The notes: generated by a model not told the origin, from the sequence alone. A stretch of DNA of 37,213 nucleotides from an uncultured Paracoccaceae bacterium (GCA_947500005.1 CANMQJ010000029.1:1-37213); one strand, 5' to 3'; shown: positions 15,650 to 23,828, counted from the stretch's first letter. Numbers and translations are program-made.

Positions 15650-16090
15650 TCAGCGCCACATCACCAGCCCGGCGCCAAGCGCGACAAGGACCAGCCCCGC
15701 GACATTGGCCGCGGACAGATCGCGGGGCACCATCCCGAATGCGCCCCAACGGTCATAGGCCGCGCCCGCCGCCAGCGGGCCAAGGATCACGAACACCATG
15801 TAGCGCGCCACGCCCAGCCGCGGAACGGCGGCCATCGAGACCAGTACCACATAGACCCCGATCAGCCCCCCGGCCCAGGCCCAGACCGGGACTTCGGCCA
15901 GCGCCGCGCGCCGGGGCAGGGCGCCGCCCGAGGCCCCCAGCAGCAGTGCCAGCGCCGCGGCCCCAAGCGCAAAGGCCAGCATCGCCGTCTGTACCGGCCC
16001 AAGCAGCCCCGCCATCCGCGCATAGATCGGCCCCTGCGCCGCGATGAGCGCCCCGCCCAGCACCACCGCCGCGGTCAGCAGCCAGATCAT
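15650..16090 (-). CDS. DMT-family membrane protein (YdcZ/DUF606 type)
   Basis: A 146-residue protein with about five hydrophobic helices (residues 1-22, 34-56, 66-90, 94-108, 125-144), fitting the small half-size DMT proteins of the DUF606/YdcZ group. The ATG overlaps the GNAT stop by four bases (ATGA), so it is the last gene of the XRE-GNAT-DMT operon. Family members are predicted transporters or exporters that often act as pairs; substrate unknown. It converges with RidA with a two-base gap. Confidence 0.8.
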   Translation of the reverse strand: MIWLLTAAVVLGGALIAAQGPIYARMAGLLGPVQTAMLAFALGAAALALLLGASGGALPRRAALAEVPVWAWAGGLIGVYVVLVSMAAVPRLGVARYMVFVILGPLAAGAAYDRWGAFGMVPRDLSAANVAGLVLVALGAGLVMWR

Positions 16091-16590
16091 GCCAGCCGCT
16101 TGTACATGTAGGTCGTCGGCTCATAGACCTCGGCAAAGGGATTGCGGCAATAGAACGGGATCTCTCCCGCCACCGCGTAGCCCAGGCTCTCGTAGAGCAG
16201 CCGCGAGGGATCCGAACTGCGCGTGTCCAGCACCAGCAATGTCCGCCCCAGCGCCCTTGCCCTTGCCTCCAGCACCTCCATCAGGGCGCGGGCCAGCCCC
16301 TGCCGCCGTGCGCGCGGGTGGACCAGCAGCTTCATGACATCCGCGCGATGCGGCTGGTTCGGCATCGCCGCCGTGGCCAGTTGAACCGTCCCCTGCACCG
16401 CGCCCGCCGCCTCGGCCACGAACAGCTCCCGCCGCCCCGGCGCAAGCTCCGGCATCACGCTCCGCCACCAGGCCTCCGCTTCACCCACGGCAAAGGGCAG
16501 GATGAACCCCACGCTCGCCCCGTCATGGACGCAGGCATGCAGAACCTCGGCCAGCGCGGCAAGGTCCCGTTTTTCGCCCGCCCGGATCAC
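16087..16590 (-). CDS. GNAT family N-acetyltransferase
   Basis: The 167-residue product (GTG start 16590) shows the acetyl-CoA motif A region VMKLLVHPRARRQGLARALM and the later LLYESLGYAVAGEIPFYCRN typical of GNAT enzymes. The longer ATG frame from 16668 runs into the XRE gene; GTG 16588-16590 overlaps the XRE stop by four bases (GTGA), so coupled translation supports it. GNAT enzymes acetylate amines with acetyl-CoA. With the cupin regulator and DMT protein it may form a detoxification/export unit, but this is inference. Confidence 0.88.
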   Translation of the reverse strand: MIRAGEKRDLAALAEVLHACVHDGASVGFILPFAVGEAEAWWRSVMPELAPGRRELFVAEAAGAVQGTVQLATAAMPNQPHRADVMKLLVHPRARRQGLARALMEVLEARARALGRTLLVLDTRSSDPSRLLYESLGYAVAGEIPFYCRNPFAEVYEPTTYMYKRLA

Positions 16591-17138
16591 AGCAGCACCA
16601 GAACATAGCGCGCGCCGTCCGGTCCCGCCTCGAACCGGCTCGCGCCCGACAGGTGATAACGCAGGCAATCGCCCGGCCGCAGATCATGCGCCACGCCCTC
16701 GACCGTCAGGCGCAAACCGCCCTCCAGCAGGACAAGGTGATGTTCCTGCCCCGGTCGCGGCGCCGTGTCATAGGCGATCACCGCGCCGCCGGGCAGCCGG
16801 CCCTCCATCACCTCCGCCGTCAGCCCGCCCGCCGGCGGGCTGACCGAGCGGCGCTCATATCCCGTGGCCGGGTCCGTCCAGACTACCTGGTCGGTGCGTG
16901 CGACATGCGCCGCGAACCGATCCTCGACCATCATCAACAGCCGCGACATCGGCAGCCCATAGGCGGCGCACAGCCTGCCCAGCGTCTCGGCGGTGGGGCT
17001 CACCTCGCCATTCTCCAACCGGGACAGCGTCGCCCGGCTGACCCCGCTTTCCTCGGCCAGCCGCTCCAGCGACCAGCCCCGTCCGGCCCTCAACTCGCGC
17101 AGGCGACCGGCCAGCCGCTCCGTGATTCCGTCCAGCAT
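16587..17138 (-). CDS. XRE-family regulator with C-terminal cupin domain
   Basis: The 183-residue protein has an HTH_3 domain at residues 10-65 (WSLERLAEESGVSRATLSRL, then ENGEVSPTAETLGRLC) and a cupin half at 105-180 with RPGQEHHLVLLEGGLRL and LRPGDCLRYH. This architecture is a common one-component regulator, the cupin sensing a small ligand. It leads the operon with the GNAT and DMT genes through 4-bp overlaps, so it probably regulates them and itself. The effector cannot be read from sequence. Confidence 0.9.
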   Translation of the reverse strand: MLDGITERLAGRLRELRAGRGWSLERLAEESGVSRATLSRLENGEVSPTAETLGRLCAAYGLPMSRLLMMVEDRFAAHVARTDQVVWTDPATGYERRSVSPPAGGLTAEVMEGRLPGGAVIAYDTAPRPGQEHHLVLLEGGLRLTVEGVAHDLRPGDCLRYHLSGASRFEAGPDGARYVLVLL

Positions 17139-17201
17139 TTCCCATATCCGAGCAATATTCCCGAATCAGAGATTGCCTGCCTCTCGCCTCTCGATCAAAT
17201 G

Positions 17202-17232
17202 AAAAAGGGCGCGGACCCACCGGCCCGCGCCC
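17202..17232 (-). terminator. Rho-independent terminator of the iron-binding protein gene
   Basis: Stem GGGCGCGG (17207-17214) with CCGCGCCC (17225-17232). On the minus strand it is followed by TTTTTC, 20-odd bases after the stop at 17256. Confidence 0.85.
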
Positions 17233-17255
17233 TCCCTGCCTGCATTTCGGGCAGC

Positions 17256-18263
17256 TTAGCGCCAGCCCACCTCGTTGAAGATCTTCTGCGCCGTGGGAAT
17301 GTTCTCGGCGACCTCGGACAGGTCGACCTCATCCGCCTTGAACGTGCCCAGGGCGTCGACCGAATCGGCCAGTTCCACGCCCTCGACGGCAGGGAACTCG
17401 TCATTGCCGGCCGAGAAATAGACCTGCGCCTGATCGCTGGCGAGGTATTCCAGGAACTTCACCGCGTTCTCGCGATTGGGCGCATGGGCTGCGACGCCGC
17501 CGCCCGACAGGTTCATATGCGCGCCGCGCCCGTCCTGGTTCGGAAAGACCCAGCCGATCATGTCGCGGCTCTCGGACACGCCTTTCACGTCGGTGCGGAT
17601 CGCGCGGGCAAAGTAATAGGTGTTCGACACCGCGATGTCGCACTCGCCGGACACGATGCCGCGCAGCTGGTCGGTATCGCCGCCCTGCGGATCGCGCGCC
17701 ATGTTCTCGACCACGCCCGCGGCCCAGTCGCGCGCGGCCTCTTCGCCGTCATGCGTCACGATCGAGGCCAGCAAGGTCTGGTTGTAGGTGTTCGAGGAGG
17801 ACCGGATGCAGACCATCCCCTTGTATCTGGGATCGGCCAGGTCGGCATAGGTCTGCGGCGGCTCGCTCACCTCGTTCTTGTCGTAGAAGATGATGCGCCC
17901 GCGTTGCGACAGGCCGAACCACTGGTTGTCCTCGTCCTGAAGGTTCGAGGGAATGCGCTCTTCAAGCACCTCGCTCTCGACCGGTTGCAGGATGCCCGCA
18001 TCCTTGGCCCGCGCCAGGCGCGAGGTATCGACGGTCAGCAGTACGTCGGCCGGAGAATTCGCGCCCTCGGCCTCCATCCGCGCGATCAGCTCGTCGGCAT
18101 TGCCCTCGATCCGGTTGATGGTGATGCCGGTCGCCTCTTCGAAATCGGTATAGAGACGCTCGTCTGTGTCGTAATGGCGTGAGGAGTAGAGGTTCAGTTC
18201 CCCCTCGGCTGCGGCTGAGCCGGCAATCAGCGCGGCAAGAGCGGCGGCAATCGGCTTGTGCAT
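17256..18263 (-). CDS. Fe(III) ABC transporter periplasmic binding protein (FbpA/FutA type)
   Basis: A 335-residue protein with signal peptide MHKPIAAALAALIAGSAAA. The mature start GELNLYSSRHYDTDERLY is typical of FbpA/FutA ferric-binding proteins. Candidate iron ligands are His30/Tyr31 and the pair Tyr216-Tyr217 in SNTYYFAR. GKG-like and GWVFPNQDGRGAH segments also match the family. It would capture Fe(III) in the periplasm for an ABC importer, but no permease or ATPase partner is next to it; the partners must be elsewhere. Upstream lies a TGA-N9-TCA box, so iron-responsive control is likely. It ends at a clear terminator, so it is monocistronic. Confidence 0.92.
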   Translation of the reverse strand: MHKPIAAALAALIAGSAAAEGELNLYSSRHYDTDERLYTDFEEATGITINRIEGNADELIARMEAEGANSPADVLLTVDTSRLARAKDAGILQPVESEVLEERIPSNLQDEDNQWFGLSQRGRIIFYDKNEVSEPPQTYADLADPRYKGMVCIRSSSNTYNQTLLASIVTHDGEEAARDWAAGVVENMARDPQGGDTDQLRGIVSGECDIAVSNTYYFARAIRTDVKGVSESRDMIGWVFPNQDGRGAHMNLSGGGVAAHAPNRENAVKFLEYLASDQAQVYFSAGNDEFPAVEGVELADSVDALGTFKADEVDLSEVAENIPTAQKIFNEVGWR

Positions 18264-18287
18264 GGCGTTTCCCTCTGATTCAGTTTC

Positions 18288-18302
18288 TGACTGAAAAGAT
18301 CA
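18288..18302 (-). promoter_or_regulatory. Iron-Rhodo-box (TGA-N9-TCA) upstream of the ferric-binding protein gene
   Basis: TGACTGAAAAGATCA (18288-18302) fits the TGA-N9-TCA consensus of the iron-Rhodo-box, the element associated with RirA-type iron control in alphaproteobacteria. It lies 25 bp before the ATG. Confidence 0.6.
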
Positions 18303-18375
18303 GATAAAGCATCGCGCGCAGCGTGCAAGAAAATTCCGACTGAATTGCTCGGAAAACCGCCGATGCCGGCCGGAA

Positions 18376-18996
18376 TCACGATGCCTTGCGGAACAGGGAA
18401 TACTGAAAGGATTGGGCCGCACCCCAGGGCGTTTGATGAAGGTCGAGGCGCGATGCGACCGGTTGGAACCCGTCCCCAAGCGTTTCGGCAAGGGTTTCCG
18501 GGCTGTAGCGCGCCACCGGCAAACCGCTGCATGTCTCGGGACCGTCCGGGGCAAAGGTCGCGATGATCGCATGACCTCCGGTGCAGACACCTTCCTCGAG
18601 CCGGGCAAGATAGGCCCTGCGATCCGCTTCATCCACCAGGAAATGGAACACGGCCCTGTCATGCCAGAGGTCGAAACACCGGCCCGGATGCCAGGCCGTC
18701 ACATCGGCGGCGATCCATGTCACGCCTTCTCCGGCGGTGCCCATTCTCTCGCGCGCGGCCTTCAGGGCCACGGCGGACAGGTCCAGAACCGAGATATCGC
18801 GAATCCCGCGGTGGCGCAGCGCGGCGGCAAGCCGCGACGTGCCCCCGCCAATGTCGATGACCGAGGACTCGGGGGAAAGACCGGTCAGTTCGGCAAGCTC
18901 CAGCGAAAGGCCGGGATCGTCCTGGTGCCAGCTCAACTGGTTTTCGGACTTCCGGGAATAAACCGAATCCCAATGCGCCTGCCTGTCGTCGCTCAT
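18376..18996 (-). CDS. Class I SAM-dependent methyltransferase
   Basis: The 206-residue product has motif I VIDIGGGTSRLAAAL (about 46-60), VLDLSAVAL as motif II, and AADVTAW. The start MSDDRQAHWDSVYSRKSENQLSWHQ resembles trans-aconitate/thiopurine-methyltransferase-like small enzymes. The open frame extends to 19068, but ATG 18996 gives the usual family start; the ribosome site is weak. The target is not known. It is a single gene between the iron-binding protein and rpmJ. Confidence 0.85.
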   Translation of the reverse strand: MSDDRQAHWDSVYSRKSENQLSWHQDDPGLSLELAELTGLSPESSVIDIGGGTSRLAAALRHRGIRDISVLDLSAVALKAARERMGTAGEGVTWIAADVTAWHPGRCFDLWHDRAVFHFLVDEADRRAYLARLEEGVCTGGHAIIATFAPDGPETCSGLPVARYSPETLAETLGDGFQPVASRLDLHQTPWGAAQSFQYSLFRKAS

Positions 18997-19116
18997 CTCG
19001 CGCCCCAATCCCGTGACCTCGCGGGTCGGCCGCGTGGTCAGTGTGGCAAAGCATAGATGGTGCCACATTCAATTTCCTGCAAGAAATTGCCCCCACCTCG
19101 ATACGAGACCCGGAAA

Positions 19117-19147
19117 ACAAAAAACCGCGCCCGGGGGCGCGGCTTTT
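19117..19147 (-). terminator. Terminator after rpmJ
   Basis: Stem CCGCGCCC (19125-19132) and GGGCGCGG (19135-19142). The minus strand continues TTTTTTGTTTT, and A-runs on the other side make it also usable for the plus strand. Confidence 0.88.
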
Positions 19148-19167
19148 TCAGATGCTCTCTGCGTCGT

Positions 19168-19293
19168 TCAGCCCTGGCGGGCTTTGAACTTGCGCTGCGT
19201 CTTGTTGATGACGTAGACGCGGCCCTTGCGACGCACGACCCGGCAGTCACGGTGCCGGTTCTTCAGCGAGCGGAGCGAGTTCCTGACCTTCAT
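19168..19293 (-). CDS. rpmJ: Ribosomal protein L36
   Basis: A 41-residue, strongly basic protein (MKVRNSLRSLKNRHRDC at the start, KGRVYVINKTQRKFKARQG at the end), the alphaproteobacterial C-minus form of 50S L36 with only one Cys and no zinc cluster. It is followed by a strong terminator and stands alone, away from the ribosomal operons, as usual in this group. Confidence 0.96.
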   Translation of the reverse strand: MKVRNSLRSLKNRHRDCRVVRRKGRVYVINKTQRKFKARQG

Positions 19294-19372
19294 GGCCTGT
19301 CTCCATTTCCTGCGGCGCATTGACCGGCGCCTTGTTTCCGCGGGTCCCCTGACGGGCAGGGGGGTGAATTCA

Positions 19373-19447
<75 letters not shown>

Positions 19448-19522
19448 ATGAATGCCAGCGTGTGGTTCGGCCCCACCCCTCAGAAAGAAATGGGGCGCGG
19501 TTCCCCGCGCCGGTAAGCGGGG

Positions 19523-19551
19523 TCTATAAAAGCATTCGCCGAGGGGATCAA
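19523..19551 (-). promoter_or_regulatory. Promoter of tRNA-Val(GAC)
   Basis: On the minus strand TTGATC (19546-19551), a 17-base spacer and TATAGA (19523-19528) form a good promoter about 75 bases before the tRNA. A GGCGCGG/CCGCGCC hairpin lies in the leader near 19494-19512. Confidence 0.65.
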
Positions 19552-19606
19552 GGGCTTTTGAAGGAACTCTTTTTAGGTCTATCTTTGGCGCCGTAACGGA
19601 GGCGTC

Positions 19607-20467
19607 ATGACCGGATCGGCCTATTATCTCTCGCAGCCTGCGCAGCGGTCTTCCTGCGTGGTTTTCGCCTCGCCGCACAGCGGGAGCGACTACAATTCCG
19701 CCTTTCTGCGCAGCACGGTACTGGACGAGCACGCGATTCGCTCGTCCGAGGATGCCTTTGTCGACCTGCTCTTCGAACCCGCCGCGGAATTCGGCGCGCC
19801 GTTTCTCAAGGCCGCGATGCCGCGCGCCTATCTCGACCTCAACCGCAGCGCGGACGAGCTTGACCCCGCGCTGATCGAGGGGGTGCGCAAGCACGGCCAC
19901 AACCCCCGCGTGGCCTCGGGCCTGGGGGTGATTCCCCGCGTGGTGGCCAATGGGCGGGCGATCTATTGCGGGAAACTGCCGATGGCCGAGGCGCGGCGGC
20001 GCATCGACCGCGTCTGGCGACCCTATCATGGTCGGCTTCAGGCGCTGCTCGACGAATCGCGACAGTTGTTCGGCGAGGCGATCCTGATCGACTGCCACTC
20101 CATGCCGCGCGAGGCACTGGACGGGCTCGCCCGCAAGGGCGGCCTGCGCCCCGAGATCGTGCTGGGCGACCGCTTCGGCGCCTCGGCCGCGCCCGAGATC
20201 GTGGACCGGGTCGAATCCGCCTTCGCCGCCGCCGGGTTCTCGGTCACGCGCAACACCCCCTTTGCCGGCGCCTTCGTCACGCAAAGCTATGGCCGCCCCT
20301 CGCGTCGCCAGCACGCCATCCAGATCGAGATCGACCGCTCTCTCTACATGGACGAGCGCCGGATTCGCCCCAACGCGAATTTCGATTCCTTCCGCCTGCG
20401 CCTGCGCAGCGTGGTGGCCGAGATCGCAGGAATCGGCCAGTCGCGGATGCCGCTTGCCGCCGAGTGA
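19607..20467 (+). CDS. N-formylglutamate amidohydrolase family protein
   Basis: A 286-residue protein with the family pattern: VVFASPHSGSDY near residue 20-31, MPRAYLDLNRSADELDP near 67-83 (the DLNR motif), LIDCHSMP near 163-170, and QIEIDRSLYMDE near 240. Members hydrolyse N-formylglutamate in histidine catabolism, but this relative stands outside a hut operon, so its substrate may be another N-acyl amino acid. GGAGG before ATG 19607 sets the start. It converges with dinB. Confidence 0.88.
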   Translation: MTGSAYYLSQPAQRSSCVVFASPHSGSDYNSAFLRSTVLDEHAIRSSEDAFVDLLFEPAAEFGAPFLKAAMPRAYLDLNRSADELDPALIEGVRKHGHNPRVASGLGVIPRVVANGRAIYCGKLPMAEARRRIDRVWRPYHGRLQALLDESRQLFGEAILIDCHSMPREALDGLARKGGLRPEIVLGDRFGASAAPEIVDRVESAFAAAGFSVTRNTPFAGAFVTQSYGRPSRRQHAIQIEIDRSLYMDERRIRPNANFDSFRLRLRSVVAEIAGIGQSRMPLAAE

Positions 20468-20478
20468 GCGCCGGTTGA

Positions 20479-21732
20479 TCAGCGCAGGCTGCGCCCCTTG
20501 AGGATCGCATCCGGCCCGAACCGCGCCCGGATCGCATCCGCCGCCCGCTCGGCCTCCGCCCGCCGCGCCGCATCCGGATCCAGAAGGTCGCCCGACATGT
20601 CCGCCTGCGCGGCCGGGCACAGGTCCGAGATGCCACAGCCCAGCAGGCGGTAGGGGCCTTCGTTGCCCACCTGGTCGAACAAGGCCCGCGCCCGGCGATA
20701 GATCGTGTCGGCCATCTGCGTCGCGTCCCGCAACGAGATCCGCCGGGTGAGGATCTTGTGATTCGCCTTCTTCAGCTTCAGCGTCACCACCCGCCCCGCC
20801 AGCCCCTTGGCCTTGGCGCGGTCCGACACCTTCTCGGCCATCCGCCACAGATGCCCGTCCAGGATGTCCGCATCGCCCGTATCCTCGTGAAAGGTCGTCT
20901 CGTTGCTGATCGACTTCACCGGCTCGTGCGAGGAGACGCGCCGCCGGTCCTCGCCCCGCGCAAGATGCCACAGCCGCGCGCCCATCGACCCGAACCGCGC
21001 CACCAGCGCCTCCTGCTCCCAGCGCAGCAGGTCGGTGAAGCTGCGGATGCCCGCCCGCTCCAGGCTTTCCTGCGCTGCCGGCCCGATGCCCCAGATCAGC
21101 CGCACCGGCTTGTCCGCCAGAAATTCCGCCGTCTCGGCCCGCCCGATCACCGAGAACCCGCGCGGCTTGTCGAGATCCGAGGCGACCTTGGCCAGGAACT
21201 TGTTGTGGCTGAGCCCGATGGAGCCGGTCACCCCCAGCTCCGCCTTCATCCGGCCCACCAGCCGCGCCAGCATCACCGCCGGCGGCGCGCCATGCAGCCG
21301 CTCGGTGCCCGACAGGTCGAGAAAGGCCTCGTCCAGCGACAGCGGCTCCACCACCGGGGTCAACTCGTCCATCATCGCCCGGATCTGGCGCGAGACCGCG
21401 GCATAGACCTCCATCCGCGGCTTGATCACCACCGCCTCGGGGCACAGTTCCAGCGCCTTGAACATCGGCATGGCCGAGCGCACGCCGCGAATCCGCGCCA
21501 CGTAACAGGCGGTCGAGACCACGCCCCGCCGCCCGCCGCCGATGATCACCGGCTTGTCGGCCAGGTCGGGATTGTCGCGTTTCTCGACCGAGGCATAGAA
21601 GGCGTCGCAATCCATATGCGCGATGGTCAGCCCGAACAGCTCGGGATGCGACAGCAGGCGCGGGCTGCCGCAGGCGGGGCAGCGCCGGGCGCTTTCGATC
21701 TGGGTCAGGCAGTCGCGGCAGAAACCGGGCAT
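20479..21732 (-). CDS. dinB: DNA polymerase IV (Y family) with N-terminal zinc-binding motif
   Basis: The 417-residue polymerase has catalytic Asp41 (MDCDAFYASVEKRDNP) and Asp134-Glu135 (LSLDEAFLDLSG), the fingers/palm signatures of DinB. Little-finger sequence follows after residue 240. The N-terminus adds Cys5/Cys8 and Cys18/Cys21 (CRDC, CPAC), a small zinc ribbon typical of the alphaproteobacterial form but absent in E. coli Pol IV. ATG 21768 is also possible, but 21732 gives the usual start. It performs translesion synthesis in the cytosol; no LexA box is evident. Confidence 0.93.
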   Translation of the reverse strand: MPGFCRDCLTQIESARRCPACGSPRLLSHPELFGLTIAHMDCDAFYASVEKRDNPDLADKPVIIGGGRRGVVSTACYVARIRGVRSAMPMFKALELCPEAVVIKPRMEVYAAVSRQIRAMMDELTPVVEPLSLDEAFLDLSGTERLHGAPPAVMLARLVGRMKAELGVTGSIGLSHNKFLAKVASDLDKPRGFSVIGRAETAEFLADKPVRLIWGIGPAAQESLERAGIRSFTDLLRWEQEALVARFGSMGARLWHLARGEDRRRVSSHEPVKSISNETTFHEDTGDADILDGHLWRMAEKVSDRAKAKGLAGRVVTLKLKKANHKILTRRISLRDATQMADTIYRRARALFDQVGNEGPYRLLGCGISDLCPAAQADMSGDLLDPDAARRAEAERAADAIRARFGPDAILKGRSLR

Positions 21733-21814
21733 GGGTTTGCGTCTTGCATCGGAGGGCGGGTGTCCCATTTCTATAACGACAGGCGCGGCACGGCGAAAGC
21801 GGGGCGGAACCGGA

Positions 21815-22318
21815 ATGACATTCGCAGGCGCGAAACTGGCGCTCTTTCTCGGACCGGACCTGCTGGTGATCCGGCGCGACGACCGGCCCGACATTCCCTG
21901 GCCGGATTACTGGGATTTCCCCGGGGGCGGCCGCGAGGGCAGCGAAAGCCCTCTGGCCTGCGCCCTGCGCGAAACCCGCGAAGAGGTCGGCCTGACCGTG
22001 GCGCCCGACCGGGTGCGCCATGCCAGTTCCTATCGCCGCCCCGCCGGGCGGATGTGGTTCTTTGCCGGGCACCTGCCGGCCGCAACGGTGCGCGATGTGC
22101 GGCTGGGCGACGAGGGGCAGGGGTGGCGGCTGATGACGCCGGGCGAATACATCTCCCACCCCCGAGCCGTGCCGCATTTCGCCACGCGGCTGGGGCTCTA
22201 CCTCGACAGCGCCGGGTATCGCCACCGCAGCGCTGAGCAGGGCAGCCCGTCCGATGCCGCGCGCGAACCCGACCTTTCAAGAGAAAACCCCCCGCGGAAA
22301 ACCAGCGGGGGGAGGTAA
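21815..22318 (+). CDS. Nudix hydrolase
   Basis: A 167-residue protein with a complete Nudix box (GX5EX7REUXEEXGU) at 38-60: GGGREGSE, then ALRETREEVGL. Nudix enzymes hydrolyse nucleoside diphosphates linked to another moiety. The substrate is unclear. ATG 21815 fits the domain start; a longer frame to 21623 is an extension over dinB on the other strand. The last 15 codons run over a strong hairpin that looks like a minus-strand terminator, so the C-terminal tail is probably non-essential. Confidence 0.88.
   Translation: MTFAGAKLALFLGPDLLVIRRDDRPDIPWPDYWDFPGGGREGSESPLACALRETREEVGLTVAPDRVRHASSYRRPAGRMWFFAGHLPAATVRDVRLGDEGQGWRLMTPGEYISHPRAVPHFATRLGLYLDSAGYRHRSAEQGSPSDAAREPDLSRENPPRKTSGGR
22288..22312 (-). 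terminator. Minus-strand terminator inside the Nudix 3' end
   Basis: CCCCCCGC (22288-22295) pairs with GCGGGGGG (22305-22312), with two further G-C pairs around an AAAA loop. On the minus strand TTTTCTCTT follows. It would end either pyrF read-through or a separate RNA. Confidence 0.7.
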
Positions 22319-22480
22319 CGAACCACAGGAAGAAAAGGTCCGTCGGGGAGTGTCTCACAGGTAGGCTCGCCCAAAACCGGCCAATGACCTAGCGGAAATG
22401 CTCCCGGGCCGGACGGAGAGGAGCAATCTGTTGTTGTTTTGCAACCACAGATCGTGGCCCTCGCGACACGTCCCGCCTTC
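22313..22480 (-). ncRNA. Possible structured small RNA or long pyrF 3' UTR
   Basis: The 168 bases between pyrF and the terminator have no gene. They contain pairable arms GTCCGTC/GACGGA and GGGGAG/CTCCC (about 22339-22351 and 22401-22417). Ending exactly at a strong terminator, this could be an independent small RNA. I do not recognise 6S, SRP or tmRNA hallmarks, so the class is unknown. Confidence 0.3.
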
Positions 22481-22492
22481 CGGGCACCGGGC

Positions 22493-23200
22493 TCAGGCCC
22501 CGGCCAGCTCCGCCAGGATCGCCTGCGCCGCGGCGCGCGGATCCGCGGCCTGCACCACCGGGCGGCCCACCACGATATGATCGGCCCCGGCGCCGATGGC
22601 CGCGGCGGGCGTCGCGATCCGCTTCTGGTCGCCCTTGTCCGCACCCGCGGGGCGCACGCCCGGCGTGACGATCAGCCGGTCCTCGGCCTGCGGCAGCGCG
22701 CGGATCGCGGCGGCCTCCTGCGGCGAGGCGATCACCCCGTCCGCCCCGGCCTCCAGGGCGCGGGCGGCCCGTTCCACCACCAGGTCGGCCACCTCGCCCG
22801 GCTTCATCAGCCCGGCATCCAGATCACCCCGGTCGAGCGAGGTGAGGATGGTGACGGCCAGGATCTTCATGTCCGACCCGGCCGCGCCCTCGCGTGCGGC
22901 GCGCACGACATGCGGGTCGCCATGCACGGTCAGCAGATCCAGGTCGAACTGCGCCAGCCCGCGCACCGCGGCCTCGACCGTGTTCGAGATGTCAAAGAGT
23001 TTCATGTCGAGGAAAATGCGCTTGCCATGCTCCCGTTTCAGCTCGTTGGCCAGCGCCAGCCCGCCCCCCGTCAGCATCCCCAGCCCGATCTTGTAGAAGG
23101 AGACGGCCTCGCCCAGCGTCTGGGCGGTGGCGAGCCCCTGAAGCGCGTTGGGAACGTCGAGCGCGACGATCAGGCGGTCATCTGCTTGCATCTGGGTCAT
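22493..23200 (-). CDS. pyrF: Orotidine 5'-phosphate decarboxylase
   Basis: The 235-residue protein has the active-site motif LDMKLFDI with Asp65, Lys67 and Asp70, the N-terminal LIVALDVP strand, VTPGVRP near 180 and VVGRPV near 210. It makes UMP from OMP in the last step of pyrimidine synthesis. The open frame extends to 23320, but ATG 23200 gives the normal short family start. It is probably transcribed alone. Confidence 0.96.
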   Translation of the reverse strand: MTQMQADDRLIVALDVPNALQGLATAQTLGEAVSFYKIGLGMLTGGGLALANELKREHGKRIFLDMKLFDISNTVEAAVRGLAQFDLDLLTVHGDPHVVRAAREGAAGSDMKILAVTILTSLDRGDLDAGLMKPGEVADLVVERAARALEAGADGVIASPQEAAAIRALPQAEDRLIVTPGVRPAGADKGDQKRIATPAAAIGAGADHIVVGRPVVQAADPRAAAQAILAELAGA

Positions 23201-23337
23201 ATGGCTGGCCTCCGGGCGGTTTCGCCCGTCTCTTAGGGCCCGCGCGCGCGCCGCACAACCCGCTCTCGGGGCCGAGGGGGGCTCCCGCGCCTGACTGCGC
23301 CGCCCTTGCGGGCGGAGCAATCCAGCCTTGGGCCCGG

Positions 23338-23361
23338 CGCCGCGCCCTCCCGGGCGCGGCG
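23338..23361. repeat. GC-rich hairpin between pyrF and the small hypothetical gene
   Basis: CGCCGCGCCC (23338-23347) pairs with GGGCGCGGCG (23352-23361) around loop TCCC. There is no T-tract. It could be a terminator for the minus-strand gene at 23408. Confidence 0.45.
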
Positions 23362-23407
23362 CGGTTGCGCGCTCCGGCCGGTCCTTGCGCAGGGGGCGCG
23401 CACGGGC

Positions 23408-23683
23408 TCAGGCGGCGCGCGGTTCCTCCACCGCCGCCCGCACCGGCTCGGCCAGGCGCAGCGGGACCCGGCCGGACCGGAACTCGGGCATCCGCCGCAT
23501 CTGTCGCAACGCATCCGCCATCAGCGCACGGTCGCGCAGCGCGGGCGCGATATCCGGCGGCAGGTCGAGCGCGCAGAACAGCGTGACGACCCGGTCCGAC
23601 AGAGACAGCCGGAGGCTTGCGCGGTGCTCGGCCCGGTCGCGGCAATAGCGGGTTTCGGTGATCTCGATCCTGGTGATCTGCAT
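23408..23683 (-). CDS. Small conserved-looking hypothetical protein
   Basis: A 91-residue basic protein from ATG 23683 with AGGGG about eight bases upstream. It starts MQITRIEITETRYCRDRAEH and has VVTLFCALDLPPDI and LRQMRRMPEFRSG. No signal peptide or membrane helix; I do not recognise a family. Codon use matches the chromosome. It points away from clpB, leaving a divergent promoter region with the RpoH site. Confidence 0.6.
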   Translation of the reverse strand: MQITRIEITETRYCRDRAEHRASLRLSLSDRVVTLFCALDLPPDIAPALRDRALMADALRQMRRMPEFRSGRVPLRLAEPVRAAVEEPRAA

Positions 23684-23800
23684 GGTGTGGCCCCTTTCCG
23701 TTTCGCCCCCATGCAAGCGCGAATCCCTTACCGAACCGCTGTCCCCGAGCCCGGAAAATCGCTAAAATCCAAGGCGTGGCGGTTTTTGTGATCACGGGAT

Positions 23801-23828
23801 CTTGAAGCCCCGGATACATTCCCCATTT
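23801..23828 (+). promoter_or_regulatory. Sigma-32 (RpoH) heat-shock promoter of clpB
   Basis: CTTGAA (23801-23806), a 14-base spacer and CCCCATTT (23821-23828) match the RpoH consensus almost perfectly. It lies 77 bases before the clpB ATG. Confidence 0.88.

Noticed and set aside
16653..18182. 509-codon plus-strand open frame
   Set aside because: Antisense to the XRE and ferric-binding protein genes; not protein-like.
22313..22480. 6S, SRP or tmRNA
   Set aside because: None of their conserved sequences or overall fold could be recognised; kept only as an unnamed candidate.
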